A stretch of DNA of 59,652 nucleotides from Fusicatenibacter sp. GTDB lineage: Bacteria; Bacillota; Clostridia; Lachnospirales; Lachnospiraceae. This document shows positions 42,953 through 52,373 of the stretch, one piece after another; the stretch's first letter is position 1; each line of letters starts with the position of its first letter. The position numbers and the translations under genes are program-made. The notes below the pieces were generated by a model. It saw only the letters and a program-made list of their open reading frames with translations, searched no databases and was not told where the DNA came from. The DNA lies in NCBI GenBank assembly GCA_022766945.1, contig JALEOU010000020.1:1-59652 (forward strand). The letters are read 5' to 3'.

Positions 42953-44656
42953 CTACATCACTCTCTCCACCGGCAGGGAAATCCGGATCCTGGCGCCACC
43001 GGATTCCAGATTCTCCGCAAACAGACCATACTCCTCCCCATAGTACAACCGGAGGATCGTATCCACATTATAGAAACCGATATGACCTTTGAGCCGCTCC
43101 CGATCCCTGTCACGCAGAAGCGCAAGAACCGCTTCCTCTATGCCGCAGCCGTCATCACTCACATCGATATACAATTTTCCCTCTTCTTCATATACATAGA
43201 CAAAGATGTGCCCATGCTCCCGCTCCTTCAGTCCGTGGATAATCGCATTCTCCACGATCGGCTGAACGATCAGTTTCGGAACGATGCAATCCTCAAGCTC
43301 CGTCGGCACTTCGATATCATAAGAGAAGTTCCCGTCAAAGCGGATCTTCTGGATCTCCATATAAGCACTGACCAGATTCAGTTCCTCCTCCAGCTTCACG
43401 AATTTCGCTTCCGATATACTGGTGCGCAGGATCTTCGCAAGCCCGGAGGCCAGTGTCGCAAGCTCCGGCACATGGTGCGACTTCGCCGTCCACTTGATTG
43501 TATCCAACGTATTATATAGAAAGTGCGGGTTCAGCTGCGCCTGCATCATGGCGATATTGCTGTCATTGAGTTCCGCCTGCTGCCGTATCTGCAGCGCGAT
43601 ATTTTCTTTCAGTTCCCGTGCCATCACGTCAAAACTGCCGGAAAGCTGTCCCAACTCATCTTTCCGATGACTCCTAAGCTGTACATCCAGATCACCGTTC
43701 TCCACCCGGTGCATCGCCTCCGAGAGTTTCTTCACAGGAGCTGTCAGATAATTGCTCATGATGCCTGCCGCCAACAGGCACAGCAGGAAACTGGCAAACG
43801 CCATCATTACCATCACGCCGATCATCGTATTGATCACATCCCCTGTAAAGATCGGGCTCCTGCCAAGCACGACATACAGTCCTGTCTCCGCCATCGGTGA
43901 GATATAGAAAGTGATCCCGTCCGTCGTCTGCTTCAGATTCTCCCCCGCCATGCGCCTTGCGCGCAGCGCCTGCGCCAGCTTCTCCTCCTTCGCCGTTCTG
44001 GTGCTGTACACATCTTCCCAGTAACTGTCCAGGATCGCGATACCGTTTTGCTCATCATATGTCCCTGCCAGCAGCGTTTCAAAATGTGCTTTCGTCACAT
44101 CAACAACCACAAATCCGAGACACTCCTCCGTCTCATCCATGATGGCAAGCGCTCCCTGCAGACACACATTCTCAGATGTGCGATACTGTGACACCCTTCT
44201 GAGCGTCAACTCATCAGGATGTGTTCTCGCCACCTTCAATATCCCCCAATAGGACGGCAGATCCTCCGCCACTCCCTGCGGCGATGTCGAGAACCGACAG
44301 TTTCCCTCCGCGTCATAGATATCAAACTGTGCAATCTCTCGAAATGCCTGCGTCTTATCATACAGTTCCATATATGCCCTGTTCTTTAACCAGCTGTCCG
44401 ACTCCGTGATACCCCTCAGAATCACAGGATCCCCCATGATCTGTTCCGAAATTTCCCTGACATCATCAAAGTAATCCAGCATGGTGTCTTCCACCGTCTT
44501 AAGCTGTACGGCCGTCTTCCTCTCATAGTCCTGTGAGATTCGCTTCTCCAGTGCACTTATCAGAAAACATCCCGATATCACGAGCGGAACCAGAGCGACA
44601 GCGGTAAAGCACAGGAACAATTCTCTTTTAAACGATTTCCTGATAAAAGCCTTCAT
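42953..44656 (-). CDS. Sensor histidine kinase (YesM/LytS type)
   Basis: 567 residues from the ATG at 44656; an upstream TTG at 44668 sits closer to AGGAG and cannot be excluded. TM1 about 13-33, an outer dCache-like sensor of about 240 residues, TM2 about 275-300, HAMP, then the His_kinase domain (QAQLNPHFLYNTLD) and HATPase. Works with the AraC-type regulator. The solute-binding lipoprotein encoded 19 bases upstream may present the ligand. Confidence 0.92.
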   Translation of the reverse strand: MKAFIRKSFKRELFLCFTAVALVPLVISGCFLISALEKRISQDYERKTAVQLKTVEDTMLDYFDDVREISEQIMGDPVILRGITESDSWLKNRAYMELYDKTQAFREIAQFDIYDAEGNCRFSTSPQGVAEDLPSYWGILKVARTHPDELTLRRVSQYRTSENVCLQGALAIMDETEECLGFVVVDVTKAHFETLLAGTYDEQNGIAILDSYWEDVYSTRTAKEEKLAQALRARRMAGENLKQTTDGITFYISPMAETGLYVVLGRSPIFTGDVINTMIGVMVMMAFASFLLCLLAAGIMSNYLTAPVKKLSEAMHRVENGDLDVQLRSHRKDELGQLSGSFDVMARELKENIALQIRQQAELNDSNIAMMQAQLNPHFLYNTLDTIKWTAKSHHVPELATLASGLAKILRTSISEAKFVKLEEELNLVSAYMEIQKIRFDGNFSYDIEVPTELEDCIVPKLIVQPIVENAIIHGLKEREHGHIFVYVYEEEGKLYIDVSDDGCGIEEAVLALLRDRDRERLKGHIGFYNVDTILRLYYGEEYGLFAENLESGGARIRISLPVERVM

Positions 44657-44675
44657 GCTTATTTCCAAACTTCTC

Positions 44676-45674
44676 CTATCGTTTCAGCCGATCCCAGCTG
44701 TCCAGGATTTCCTCTCTGTGCTCCTCCGAATACTCCAGATCATACCTGACTTCCCTGATATCATCCTCGCTGTCCGTCTTGCGCACGCTCCTGCGGCACA
44801 GCCTGTCCTCCAGCAGTTTCTGCACATCCTCGCTGACCGTGAACTCTAAAAACAGTTCCGCATTCTTCTCATGAGGCGCTCCCTTGATAATTGCGCATCC
44901 GTCAGGCACGGCAGTCGTCCCCTCCATCGGATACACCATGCCGATATCGGCATTCCCCGCCATCTCCTTGAGTGTCGTCTCTTCCAGCGCGATTCCCACA
45001 AGCTGTGTTCCCGCTATCACCTGATCCAACACATCTCCCGATCCGGACAGTACATTTCCATCCAGATTGGAGACAAACTTCTCCAGTACTTCCTCCTCCG
45101 TCATATCCTCAGACAGCAGCTGGATCATCGTAAGCAGCGCCGTGTAACAGCTTCCTGATTTCTCCGGATCCGCAAAGGCGATCTCTCCCTTCCACCTGGA
45201 ATCCAGCAACTCTTTCCAGCTTCTGGGCGTGCCCGCCGGGAAAACGAGCTTACTGTTATAAACGATTACGATCGGTAGTCTGGAAAACACAGTATAACGG
45301 TCATCCGGAGACGCATATGTCTGATCCAGCTGATCATACTGACTGCTTCTGTACGGAACAAAGCAGTCCTTATATGCCTCCAGACTGTCCACACCGCCGC
45401 CGAACATGATATCTCCCGAGTTTTTCCCTTTCTCTTCCCCGATCCGTTCCAGAAGTTCGTTGGTGCCGCCCGAGACAACCTCCACCCAGATCCCGGTCCG
45501 CTCCTCAAACTCTCTGATGATCGGTCCATAGATCTCTTCCTTATGGGAAGTATAGATCACCAGCTTATTGTCCTCTTCCAGATAATATTCATCTCCATCC
45601 TCCTGCTTCCCGCAACCGGCGGTCAACGCAAACAGCAAAACCACTGCCAAAAGCTGTGATACTCTCTTTTTCAT
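44676..45674 (-). CDS. Solute-binding lipoprotein coupled to the sensor kinase
   Basis: 332 residues from the ATG at 45674 (AGGA 9 bases upstream). Lipobox LTAGC (Cys21), then an AfuA/FbpA-type binding protein (LVIYTSHKEEIYGPIIREFEERTG; RLPIVIVYNSKL; GTPRSWKELLD). First gene of the sensor operon, with no permease of its own here. It may sense the ligand for the kinase or feed the importer at 36.9-41.9 kb. Confidence 0.87.
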   Translation of the reverse strand: MKKRVSQLLAVVLLFALTAGCGKQEDGDEYYLEEDNKLVIYTSHKEEIYGPIIREFEERTGIWVEVVSGGTNELLERIGEEKGKNSGDIMFGGGVDSLEAYKDCFVPYRSSQYDQLDQTYASPDDRYTVFSRLPIVIVYNSKLVFPAGTPRSWKELLDSRWKGEIAFADPEKSGSCYTALLTMIQLLSEDMTEEEVLEKFVSNLDGNVLSGSGDVLDQVIAGTQLVGIALEETTLKEMAGNADIGMVYPMEGTTAVPDGCAIIKGAPHEKNAELFLEFTVSEDVQKLLEDRLCRRSVRKTDSEDDIREVRYDLEYSEEHREEILDSWDRLKR

Positions 45675-45707
45675 GTAATCGGTTCCTTTTATATTTGTTC
45701 TGTGCTT

Positions 45708-45713
45708 ATTATA
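45708..45713 (-). promoter_or_regulatory. -10 element of the binding protein/sensor operon
   Basis: A consensus TATAAT 33 bases before the ATG at 45674, just after the end of the SRP RNA; no clear -35. Confidence 0.5.
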
Positions 45714-45761
45714 ACATAGAAAAATCAGAGTCGAAAATAGAATTTCAGATATGACAAATGC

Positions 45762-46031
45762 AAAAACCGTGCGCGCCGCTTCGAGCAAAACCAATACACG
45801 TTACCTTTACAGTTAACTCAGTCCAGGCACCCTCACGGCACATGAAAAATCCTGTTTAGTGCTGCTTTGTTCCCAACCTGACACGGTTCACAGGCATCCA
45901 TTGCGTAAGACCCGGACTTCAACGCCACTTATAAAGGGCAGCTGTATCAGTCAAAGCCCTCAGCCGGCGCATCACCCCTGCTATAGCGGATTGCAGGTAC
46001 AGGGCACCGCTAACGCCCCGGCTGCACGGCT
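45762..46031 (-). ncRNA. ffs: Signal recognition particle RNA (long bacterial type)
   Basis: About 270 nt. The 5' strand GCCGTGC pairs with GCACGG at the 3' end, which runs into T5 (45762-45766), so the closing helix doubles as terminator. Recognisable parts: GGGGCGTTAGCGGTGCCCTG of the Alu domain, GTGTCAGGTTGGGAACAAAGC-type apical loop followed by AGCACTAA, and the returning strands. The length fits the long SRP RNA of Bacillus and Clostridia. Confidence 0.9.
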
Positions 46032-46036
46032 TTATT

Positions 46037-46065
46037 AGTATACTTTGTTTTATTCGGACTGTCAA
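46037..46065 (-). promoter_or_regulatory. Promoter of the SRP RNA
   Basis: -35 TTGACA (perfect), 17-base spacer, -10 TATACT, 6-7 bases before the RNA 5' end. One of the strongest promoters of the window. Confidence 0.92.
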
Positions 46066-46092
46066 CCGTCCGGCAATATACTGCCAAACAGA

Positions 46093-46596
46093 CTATTTCT
46101 CCGTTGCTTTCTCCGCATATTTTTCGGCTTTCAGCCGCTGTCTGAGCTCCTTGAAAAATTCCTTGAGCATATTGCTGCACTCATCTCCCAGGACGCCCTC
46201 CGTGACCTCCACCTGATGATTGAAGCGTGGCTCCTGCAGGATATTGAGCACTGAGCCCGCACAGCCCGCCTTCTCATTGCGGCAGCCCATCACCACGCGC
46301 GGAATCCGTGCCTGCACGATGGCACCAGAACACATCTGGCACGGCTCCAGGGTCACATACAGCGTACACTCCTCCAGACGCCAGTCCCCCATCTCCTTAC
46401 TCGCCTTCCTGATCGCCGTGATCTCCGCATGGGCCAGTGTACTCTTGTCCGTATTTCTCCTGTTATATCCCCGTCCTATGATCCTGTCCTGATAAACGAT
46501 CACGCACCCGATGGGAACCTCCCCCAGCGCATACGCTTTCCTCGCCTGCCTTACGGCCTCCCGCATATATTTTTCATCCTGTGTCATCGCCCGCAT
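46093..46596 (-). CDS. tadA: tRNA adenosine(34) deaminase TadA
   Basis: 167 residues. Zinc deaminase: HAE (His and proton-shuttle Glu) and PCQMC (two Cys ligands). It converts A34 of tRNA(Arg) ACG to inosine. The C-terminus (KEFFKELRQRLKAEKYAEK) is a basic helix typical of clostridial forms. It precedes ffs in the direction of transcription, a common order in Firmicutes. Confidence 0.95.
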   Translation of the reverse strand: MRAMTQDEKYMREAVRQARKAYALGEVPIGCVIVYQDRIIGRGYNRRNTDKSTLAHAEITAIRKASKEMGDWRLEECTLYVTLEPCQMCSGAIVQARIPRVVMGCRNEKAGCAGSVLNILQEPRFNHQVEVTEGVLGDECSNMLKEFFKELRQRLKAEKYAEKATEK

Positions 46597-46692
46597 TGCT
46601 GCATTCCTTTTCGCTTTCTATCATTTTTCTATGAAAAATTATAGCACAAATTACCGTCTTTTGCATGCTGCACAGATCCGACAAAAACACTT

Positions 46693-48030
46693 TTATTGCG
46701 GCACCGATGTGCCTCGCCTGCGGTAAAAAACCAGCCCCGCCGCATCCGCAAGGATCCAGCCGACCGGAATCGAGCACCAGATCGCCACCACACCGAGCGG
46801 CGTATTCGGCGCCAGCGCATAAGACACCACCACCCTTGTCCCCAGCGATATGACTGTGAGGATCAGGGAAATGTGCGGTCTGCCAATCCCTCTGAAATAC
46901 CCGTACCACAGGAACAGAATGCCGATCCCCACATACATCGCACCCTCAATCCGCAGATATCTCACGCCCTCCGATAAGATCAGGACTTCCTCCGCATCCA
47001 CAAATATCCGCATCAGATCTCCCGCAAAAATCCAGATCAGAACGGAAATGATCACACAGAAGACAGCCGATGATGCCACAGCGATATGCGTCCCCCTGCG
47101 AATACGGTCTTCCTTTTTCGCACCGCAATTTTGTGAAACAAACAGAGAATAGGCGTTCCCAAATTCCTGTGCCGGCATATAAGCGATCGTGTCAATCTTG
47201 ACCGCAGCGGCAAACGCCGCCATCACCACCGTACCGAAGCTGTTGACCAGCCCCTGGATCATCAGAATCCCGAAATTCATGACGGACTGCTGGATCCCCG
47301 TCGCCACATCATTGGCGATGATCTCCCGAAGCCTTCTCAGACTCAGGCTGCTGTCGCCTCTGTGCTGCCTCAGCAGCGGAAGCTTCCTCATGGAATAAAC
47401 CATGATCCCAATGCCTGCCAGCGCCTGTGCAATGACAGTCGCCCACGCAGCACCGCTCACGCCCATCCGCAGTCCCATGACAAACCAAATGTCAAGCACA
47501 ATGTTCGTCACAGAGGATACCGCCAGAAAAATAAGCGGCATAACGGAATTGCCCATGCCACGCAGCAGATACGAATAAAAATTATAGAGAAAGACAAAGA
47601 ATATCCCCACAAACACAACCATTACATATTCCCGCGCCATGGTCATCAGCTCCTGCGGTGTCTGAAGCAATCGCAGGATCAGGTTCATCCCCGGATAAAT
47701 GATCAGATAGACAACGCCCGTTACCGCAAGGATAAACCGGAAGGATAGTGATATGTCCTCCCGCAGCTTCCCCTGATCCGCTGCGCCATAGTCCGCAGAA
47801 AAAAATGCGCCGCTCCCCATGCAGAGCCCGATGATAATCGAGGTAATAAAGATCATCAATGTGTAGGCAGAGCCGACGGACGCCAGCGCGTCAGGCCCGA
47901 TATATCTGCCGACGATCAGCGTATCCGCAAGGTTATAGATCTGCTGCAAAAGATTACCTGCGATCATTGGCATGGAAAATCCGATCAGTTTCCGGAAGAT
48001 TGACCCTTCCGTCAAATTGACTTCTCTCAA
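46693..48030 (-). CDS. MATE family multidrug/solute transporter (second of two)
   Basis: 445 residues, 12 helices, MatE pattern (GFSMPMIAGNLLQQIYNLADTLIVG at the start, a matching half near residue 240). Start is TTG at 48030 with GGGGAG 6 bases upstream. Likely co-transcribed with the GH114-like gene (gap 27 bases) and the other MATE gene. Na+/H+ drug antiport is usual for the family; a lipid or glycan substrate is possible from context. Confidence 0.9.
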   Translation of the reverse strand: MREVNLTEGSIFRKLIGFSMPMIAGNLLQQIYNLADTLIVGRYIGPDALASVGSAYTLMIFITSIIIGLCMGSGAFFSADYGAADQGKLREDISLSFRFILAVTGVVYLIIYPGMNLILRLLQTPQELMTMAREYVMVVFVGIFFVFLYNFYSYLLRGMGNSVMPLIFLAVSSVTNIVLDIWFVMGLRMGVSGAAWATVIAQALAGIGIMVYSMRKLPLLRQHRGDSSLSLRRLREIIANDVATGIQQSVMNFGILMIQGLVNSFGTVVMAAFAAAVKIDTIAYMPAQEFGNAYSLFVSQNCGAKKEDRIRRGTHIAVASSAVFCVIISVLIWIFAGDLMRIFVDAEEVLILSEGVRYLRIEGAMYVGIGILFLWYGYFRGIGRPHISLILTVISLGTRVVVSYALAPNTPLGVVAIWCSIPVGWILADAAGLVFYRRRGTSVPQ

Positions 48031-48057
48031 AAGATTCTCCCCGCTTTCCTTAAAATG

Positions 48058-48873
48058 TTATAGCTCTATCCGGTCTGCCACATAACAGATCCATCCGTTT
48101 TCCGCGGCGTATTCCTTAGCTGCCCTTTTTACTCCGGCATCTGTTGCGTATTCCAAAGTGTATACCTCATATCCGTTTTCCGACACAAGTTCAAGATAAT
48201 CTTTCATATATGCTCTGACCTCTTTCGTACTGATGCCGCACTTATTTTTCTCAAAGTCATAAGAGGTATATACCTCCTCCTGATTTACACCATCGAAAAT
48301 ATGTCCGCACTCCTCGCCGGATTCTATATATCTCGTTACGAAAACATCTCCGCCATTGATAATGACATCCTTGTCAAGATATTGCAGTTCCATCAATATT
48401 CTGCAGATGCCTTCATAGATTTCTTCTCCCGGATATTGATCATACACATCTGTATTGTCAACGAAAAAGCCGTCAAACCCTTTTTGTTCAAGTTCCCCGG
48501 CTCTTGCGATCATGAAATCCTGCCATTCTTTTTTCGACACATCAATCCATCTCTCCTCCGGCCAGTTATCATATGTTCCAAGCGTATCCTCCAGAAAAGT
48601 ATCATAATACTTCCTGAAATTTTCCAATGAGCCTATATTCAGATAACTATAGATCTTCTTTACGCCCTTCTCTCTAAGGTAAGTCAGATCCTCGGCCGAG
48701 AAATACTCTCCATCGATCACGAGAATGTCTGCTTCCGGAAATTCTTCTATCTCAGAGGAATCCTCTCCCAGCAATACTACATATTCGAAATGTTCTTTCT
48801 CTTTGGAGCATGCAGCCAGACTGCACAGTACACTTATCAATATCAGGAAACCTGACAGAAGCCTTCTATCCAT
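48058..48873 (-). CDS. Lipoprotein glycoside hydrolase, GH114-like (TIM barrel)
   Basis: 271 residues from the ATG at 48873. Lipobox LAAC (Cys22). The barrel matches the endo-alpha-1,4-polygalactosaminidase/TM1410-like group: YLNIGSLE, W-x-D-V, GFDGFFVDNTDVYD (carrying likely catalytic Asp residues) and VIINGGD. It would act on amino-sugar polymers outside the membrane. It overlaps the stop of the preceding MATE gene and is followed by another MATE gene. Confidence 0.82.
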   Translation of the reverse strand: MDRRLLSGFLILISVLCSLAACSKEKEHFEYVVLLGEDSSEIEEFPEADILVIDGEYFSAEDLTYLREKGVKKIYSYLNIGSLENFRKYYDTFLEDTLGTYDNWPEERWIDVSKKEWQDFMIARAGELEQKGFDGFFVDNTDVYDQYPGEEIYEGICRILMELQYLDKDVIINGGDVFVTRYIESGEECGHIFDGVNQEEVYTSYDFEKNKCGISTKEVRAYMKDYLELVSENGYEVYTLEYATDAGVKRAAKEYAAENGWICYVADRIEL

Positions 48874-48874
48874 A

Positions 48875-50236
48875 TCATTCACTCTTTCTTTTCATCCTCC
48901 CGAGCTCCGGAATCATGGTCGCTGTCATCGTGATAAAACATGCCAGACCGCCGATGACGTTGGAAACAGGCTCTGCAATAAAGACTCCATCTGTTCCCAT
49001 GTCAAATGCAAACGGAAGCAGGTAAGTCAGCGGAACCACCATGATCACTTTGCGGAACAGGCTGAAAAAGATCGCCTGCCTCTTTTTATTCAGTGCCTTA
49101 AAGACAGTCTGCCCGGAATACTGCAGCGCCTGAAAGACAAAAGCAAAGAAATATAAATGGAGTGGGCGCAGCGCAAGCTGCTGCAGCGCGGTATCATCAC
49201 TGAAGATTCTGATAAACAAAAGCGGAAGTTTTTCAATGAAAATCCACATCAGACAGGTGTATACGATCGCTGTTACCGACATGAAAACAATGGCATCCCG
49301 GACTCTTTTCGGTCTCTGAGCACCATAATTATAGGAAATTGTCGGCGACGTCCCTTCCGTGATCGCCATGATCGGCGTGTCCAGAATCTGCCTTACTGAG
49401 GAAATGATCGTCATGACAGACACATAGAGCGCCCCGCCGGTTCTCATCAATACGCTGTTACAGGCAATTGACACTAAGGAATTCGTACACTGCATGACAA
49501 AGGGCGACATTCCGAGGCTGATAATATCTTTTGCATAGGGAAATGTAAAAAAATTCCGGAAGGAAATCCTGAATTCATTGCCGGGTCCCAGAAGGAACTT
49601 AAGTACAAACAGCGCGGATAACAGCTGTGAAACCACCGTCGCGGCAGCCGCTCCGTTTACCCCAAAGTCCAGTACAAAGATAAAGATCGGATCCAGTATG
49701 ATATTGGCAACAGCCCCTATCAGCACGGATTTCATACCGATCGTGGAATAACCCTGCGCGTTGATGTAGGGATTCATGCCGGTAGCGATCATGATAAATA
49801 TCGTTCCGATCAGATAGATTCTTATGTAAGGAACCGAGAAGACAAGTTCGTCTGCGGTCGCGCCGACAACCGATAAGATCTGCGGGGCAAACAGCTCGCA
49901 GAATGCCATGAGAACCGCACCCACAACGATCTCCAGACGAAATGCCGTGTTCAGCACGTCGCCTGCTCTCTTTCTGTCGTTTTTCCCAAGGTTGATGGAA
50001 AACAGCGGAGCGCCGCCGAGACCGAACATATTCGTAAAACCACCGATCAATATGATAATGGGAAAGCAGAGGCCTATGGCGCCGAGCGCCTGTGTGCCGC
50101 AGCCTTCGATCCTGCCGATATAGATGCGGTCTACGATATTGTATAAAAGACTGATGACCTGCGCGACCAGCATCGGCAGAGAGGTCTGTACCATATTTTT
50201 GATAATGGAGTCATTCTCGAAATCTACTTTTTTCAT
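48875..50236 (-). CDS. MATE family transporter (first of two)
   Basis: 453 residues from the ATG at 50236 (GGCGGG upstream). Twelve helices, MATE pattern (SLPMLVAQVISLLYNIVDRIYIGR; PTISYNYGAQRPKRV in the second half). It resembles the MepA-like clostridial branch and differs from the MATE protein at 46693, so the two are not a recent duplication. Start of a MATE-GH114-MATE unit. Confidence 0.9.
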   Translation of the reverse strand: MKKVDFENDSIIKNMVQTSLPMLVAQVISLLYNIVDRIYIGRIEGCGTQALGAIGLCFPIIILIGGFTNMFGLGGAPLFSINLGKNDRKRAGDVLNTAFRLEIVVGAVLMAFCELFAPQILSVVGATADELVFSVPYIRIYLIGTIFIMIATGMNPYINAQGYSTIGMKSVLIGAVANIILDPIFIFVLDFGVNGAAAATVVSQLLSALFVLKFLLGPGNEFRISFRNFFTFPYAKDIISLGMSPFVMQCTNSLVSIACNSVLMRTGGALYVSVMTIISSVRQILDTPIMAITEGTSPTISYNYGAQRPKRVRDAIVFMSVTAIVYTCLMWIFIEKLPLLFIRIFSDDTALQQLALRPLHLYFFAFVFQALQYSGQTVFKALNKKRQAIFFSLFRKVIMVVPLTYLLPFAFDMGTDGVFIAEPVSNVIGGLACFITMTATMIPELGRMKRKSE

Positions 50237-50445
50237 CGTATTCCCGCCATCCGCATCCGTCAAATTTAACAAACCTATTATAGCAGGATTTCTCAAAGCT
50301 TTACAATGATCTGTTCTATTTACATGTCAGATCCTTCAACCGCCATATTGCCCGGCGGCTCCCGATGGTCTATACTGTAATGAAGAATCAGAAAATGATA
50401 TTTTTGTAGAAAACAACAGAGATGTGAAAGGACTCGACAGAACTT

Positions 50446-51138
50446 ATGGAAATCTATGGTCTGAACAAAACCACATTGCTGGATTACCCCGGAAGGGTTG
50501 CCTGCACGTTGTTCACCGGCGGGTGCAATTTCCGGTGTCCGTTCTGTCAGAACAGCGAACTGGTGCTGTGTCCGGATACGCAGCCTGTCCATCCGGAACA
50601 GGAATTGTTTGCGTTCCTGGAGAAAAGAGCGGGCATCCTCTCCGGCGTGTGTATCACCGGAGGCGAACCGACGCTGCAGCCGGATCTGCCCGTGTTTATT
50701 CAAAAGATCAAAGCCCTCGGCTATGCGGTGAAGCTGGACACGAACGGCGCCCGCCCCGATGTCCTGAGGCACTTACTGGAAAAAGGACTTGTGGACTATA
50801 TTGCAATGGATATCAAGAATGCGCCGGGCAGATATCCGGAGACAGCAGGAATCCCCGGTCTGGATATCTGTTCCATTCAGGAATCCGTGTCTCTCATCAA
50901 GGACATCGGTCTTGACTATGAATTCCGCACTACGATCGTAAAGGAACTGCACTCAGAAGATGACATCCGTGTCATAGGAGAATGGCTTGCGGGATGCAAG
51001 GCATATTATCTGCAATCGTACCAGGATTCAGAGACTGTGCTGCTCCCCGGTTTTCATGCCCATGATGAGAGTACACTGCAACACTTTGTGAAAGTCCTGC
51101 AACAGTGGATCCCGAACACGCAGCTACGTGGGATATGA
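50446..51138 (+). CDS. nrdG: Anaerobic ribonucleotide reductase activating protein (radical SAM)
   Basis: 230 residues. Radical SAM CxxxCxxC in CNFRCPFC, GGEPTLQ (SAM-binding), LDTNGARPD. It matches the NrdG-type activases that install a glycyl radical on NrdD. No nrdD lies in the window, so a different glycyl-radical partner is possible. It is monocistronic and divergent from the MATE unit. Confidence 0.8.
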   Translation: MEIYGLNKTTLLDYPGRVACTLFTGGCNFRCPFCQNSELVLCPDTQPVHPEQELFAFLEKRAGILSGVCITGGEPTLQPDLPVFIQKIKALGYAVKLDTNGARPDVLRHLLEKGLVDYIAMDIKNAPGRYPETAGIPGLDICSIQESVSLIKDIGLDYEFRTTIVKELHSEDDIRVIGEWLAGCKAYYLQSYQDSETVLLPGFHAHDESTLQHFVKVLQQWIPNTQLRGI

Positions 51139-51202
51139 TGATACCGGGCTCAAAATGTCATACATTCGTACAGCGCAATCCGTGGCATCATCATCTTTAT
51201 CA

Positions 51203-52294
51203 TCATATTTCCACCCGTCTCATATAATATCCGAAGGCACCTGCCGGTGTCCGCCGTGCAGTATCCTCTTTCTTTGCAGCCATGCTCTCTGTATGTGTCA
51301 ATCCGGTCACACCGCTGTTTCTCTTCTGATCTGATACCTGGAATCCCTCAAACCCAAACATGACAGCGACCATCTTTTCCCGCTCATAATATGCGCCCGG
51401 CACGCCGAGGTAATAGATCTCACCCATCGGATCTTCTTTTCTTCCGAGAATGATATGATGATAATTATAGAAGCCATGCAGGAGGAAGCTGTTGCTGACC
51501 AGGTTCTGGTATTCCTTGCGCAGCACGACAAAATCTCCCGGTGTGATCGATACGTAATCCTCCTTGCTGCCAAAAGGATGACACACAGGATACAATGCAC
51601 AGAGCTGCTGCCATTTATCCTCAGAGATGGGCGTGGACGGCTCCTGTATCTTTTGCACATTCCGCGATACCGGCATATGTATCTCCGCCGTCTCATGTGG
51701 TCTCTCCGTCACCGTCTCATCCGCTTTCGGCAGATCTGATCTCTGAGTTTCCGTCTCCGGTACTTCCCGCTGATCCACTTGCAATGTTGCCCATGCAGCG
51801 TCTTCCCGCTGCACCACCTCAGGCACCTTCACTTCCGCCACATTTCGCCTCGCCGGTTCCTTTATTTCCTTCACCTTCAGTTCCTGTGCCGTAAGCGTAC
51901 TTTCCTCTTTCCTTCTCTGCTCCCGTTCCTCTGTATTCTTCCCGATCTGCTCCCAGTGCCAGGTGGTCTGACAGTAGCGCTCATCATCCAGCGCGATCTG
52001 CAGTCCGGTGATATCAAATACCGACAGCCCTGCGCCATCCATATCTCCCGCATAGTAGCAGGCATTGTAATAGCCTGTCCCTCTGTCCAACGGAAACCTC
52101 CCGAGGGAAGCGCTCCTGCTGCCGAGAGAACGGATCTCGCACAGTCTGCTCTCCGTACAGGGCAGTCCTCGCAGACGCAGATCCATAATCACTTTATCGT
52201 TGTGAACCAGCACCTTTACATGCCCTCCGTTTTTTACTCTGCAGCCATATTCATAATACTCAAAATAGGAAATAAACTTCTTGAAATAAGACAA
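51203..52294 (-). CDS. Protein of unknown function, DUF6128-like
   Basis: 363 residues. Residues 1-110 form a beta-rich domain (VKNGGHVKVLVHNDKVIMDLRL-type start, Tyr-rich), 115-220 a charged Glu/Lys/Pro-rich linker, and about 225-320 a second domain (CALYPVCHPFG, GDFVVLRKEYQNLV, HHIILGRK). The architecture recalls DUF6128 proteins of Lachnospiraceae (name recalled, not searched). Start is TTG at 52294 with GGAGG 8 bases upstream. No signal peptide or membrane helix. It follows the hprK operon after 79 bases with a hairpin leader. Confidence 0.65.
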   Translation of the reverse strand: MSYFKKFISYFEYYEYGCRVKNGGHVKVLVHNDKVIMDLRLRGLPCTESRLCEIRSLGSRSASLGRFPLDRGTGYYNACYYAGDMDGAGLSVFDITGLQIALDDERYCQTTWHWEQIGKNTEEREQRRKEESTLTAQELKVKEIKEPARRNVAEVKVPEVVQREDAAWATLQVDQREVPETETQRSDLPKADETVTERPHETAEIHMPVSRNVQKIQEPSTPISEDKWQQLCALYPVCHPFGSKEDYVSITPGDFVVLRKEYQNLVSNSFLLHGFYNYHHIILGRKEDPMGEIYYLGVPGAYYEREKMVAVMFGFEGFQVSDQKRNSGVTGLTHTESMAAKKEDTARRTPAGAFGYYMRRVEI

Positions 52295-52308
52295 CCCTGT
52301 TCCCTCCC

Positions 52309-52333
52309 GTCATAGAATCAAACTCTCTATGAC
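52309..52333 (-). other. Leader hairpin before the DUF6128-like gene
   Basis: A perfect 8-bp stem GTCATAGA/TCTATGAC with a 9-base loop, directly before the GGGAGG site. No T-run, so not a terminator; it may shape translation of the TTG-started gene. Confidence 0.5.
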
Positions 52334-52373
52334 TACTATATGCGGAAACAGGGCTATTCATGACAATAGACAA

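Noticed and set aside
45675-46092. Extension of the binding-protein gene to 45794
   Set aside because: It would run into the SRP RNA; the ATG at 45674 has a good site and signal peptide.
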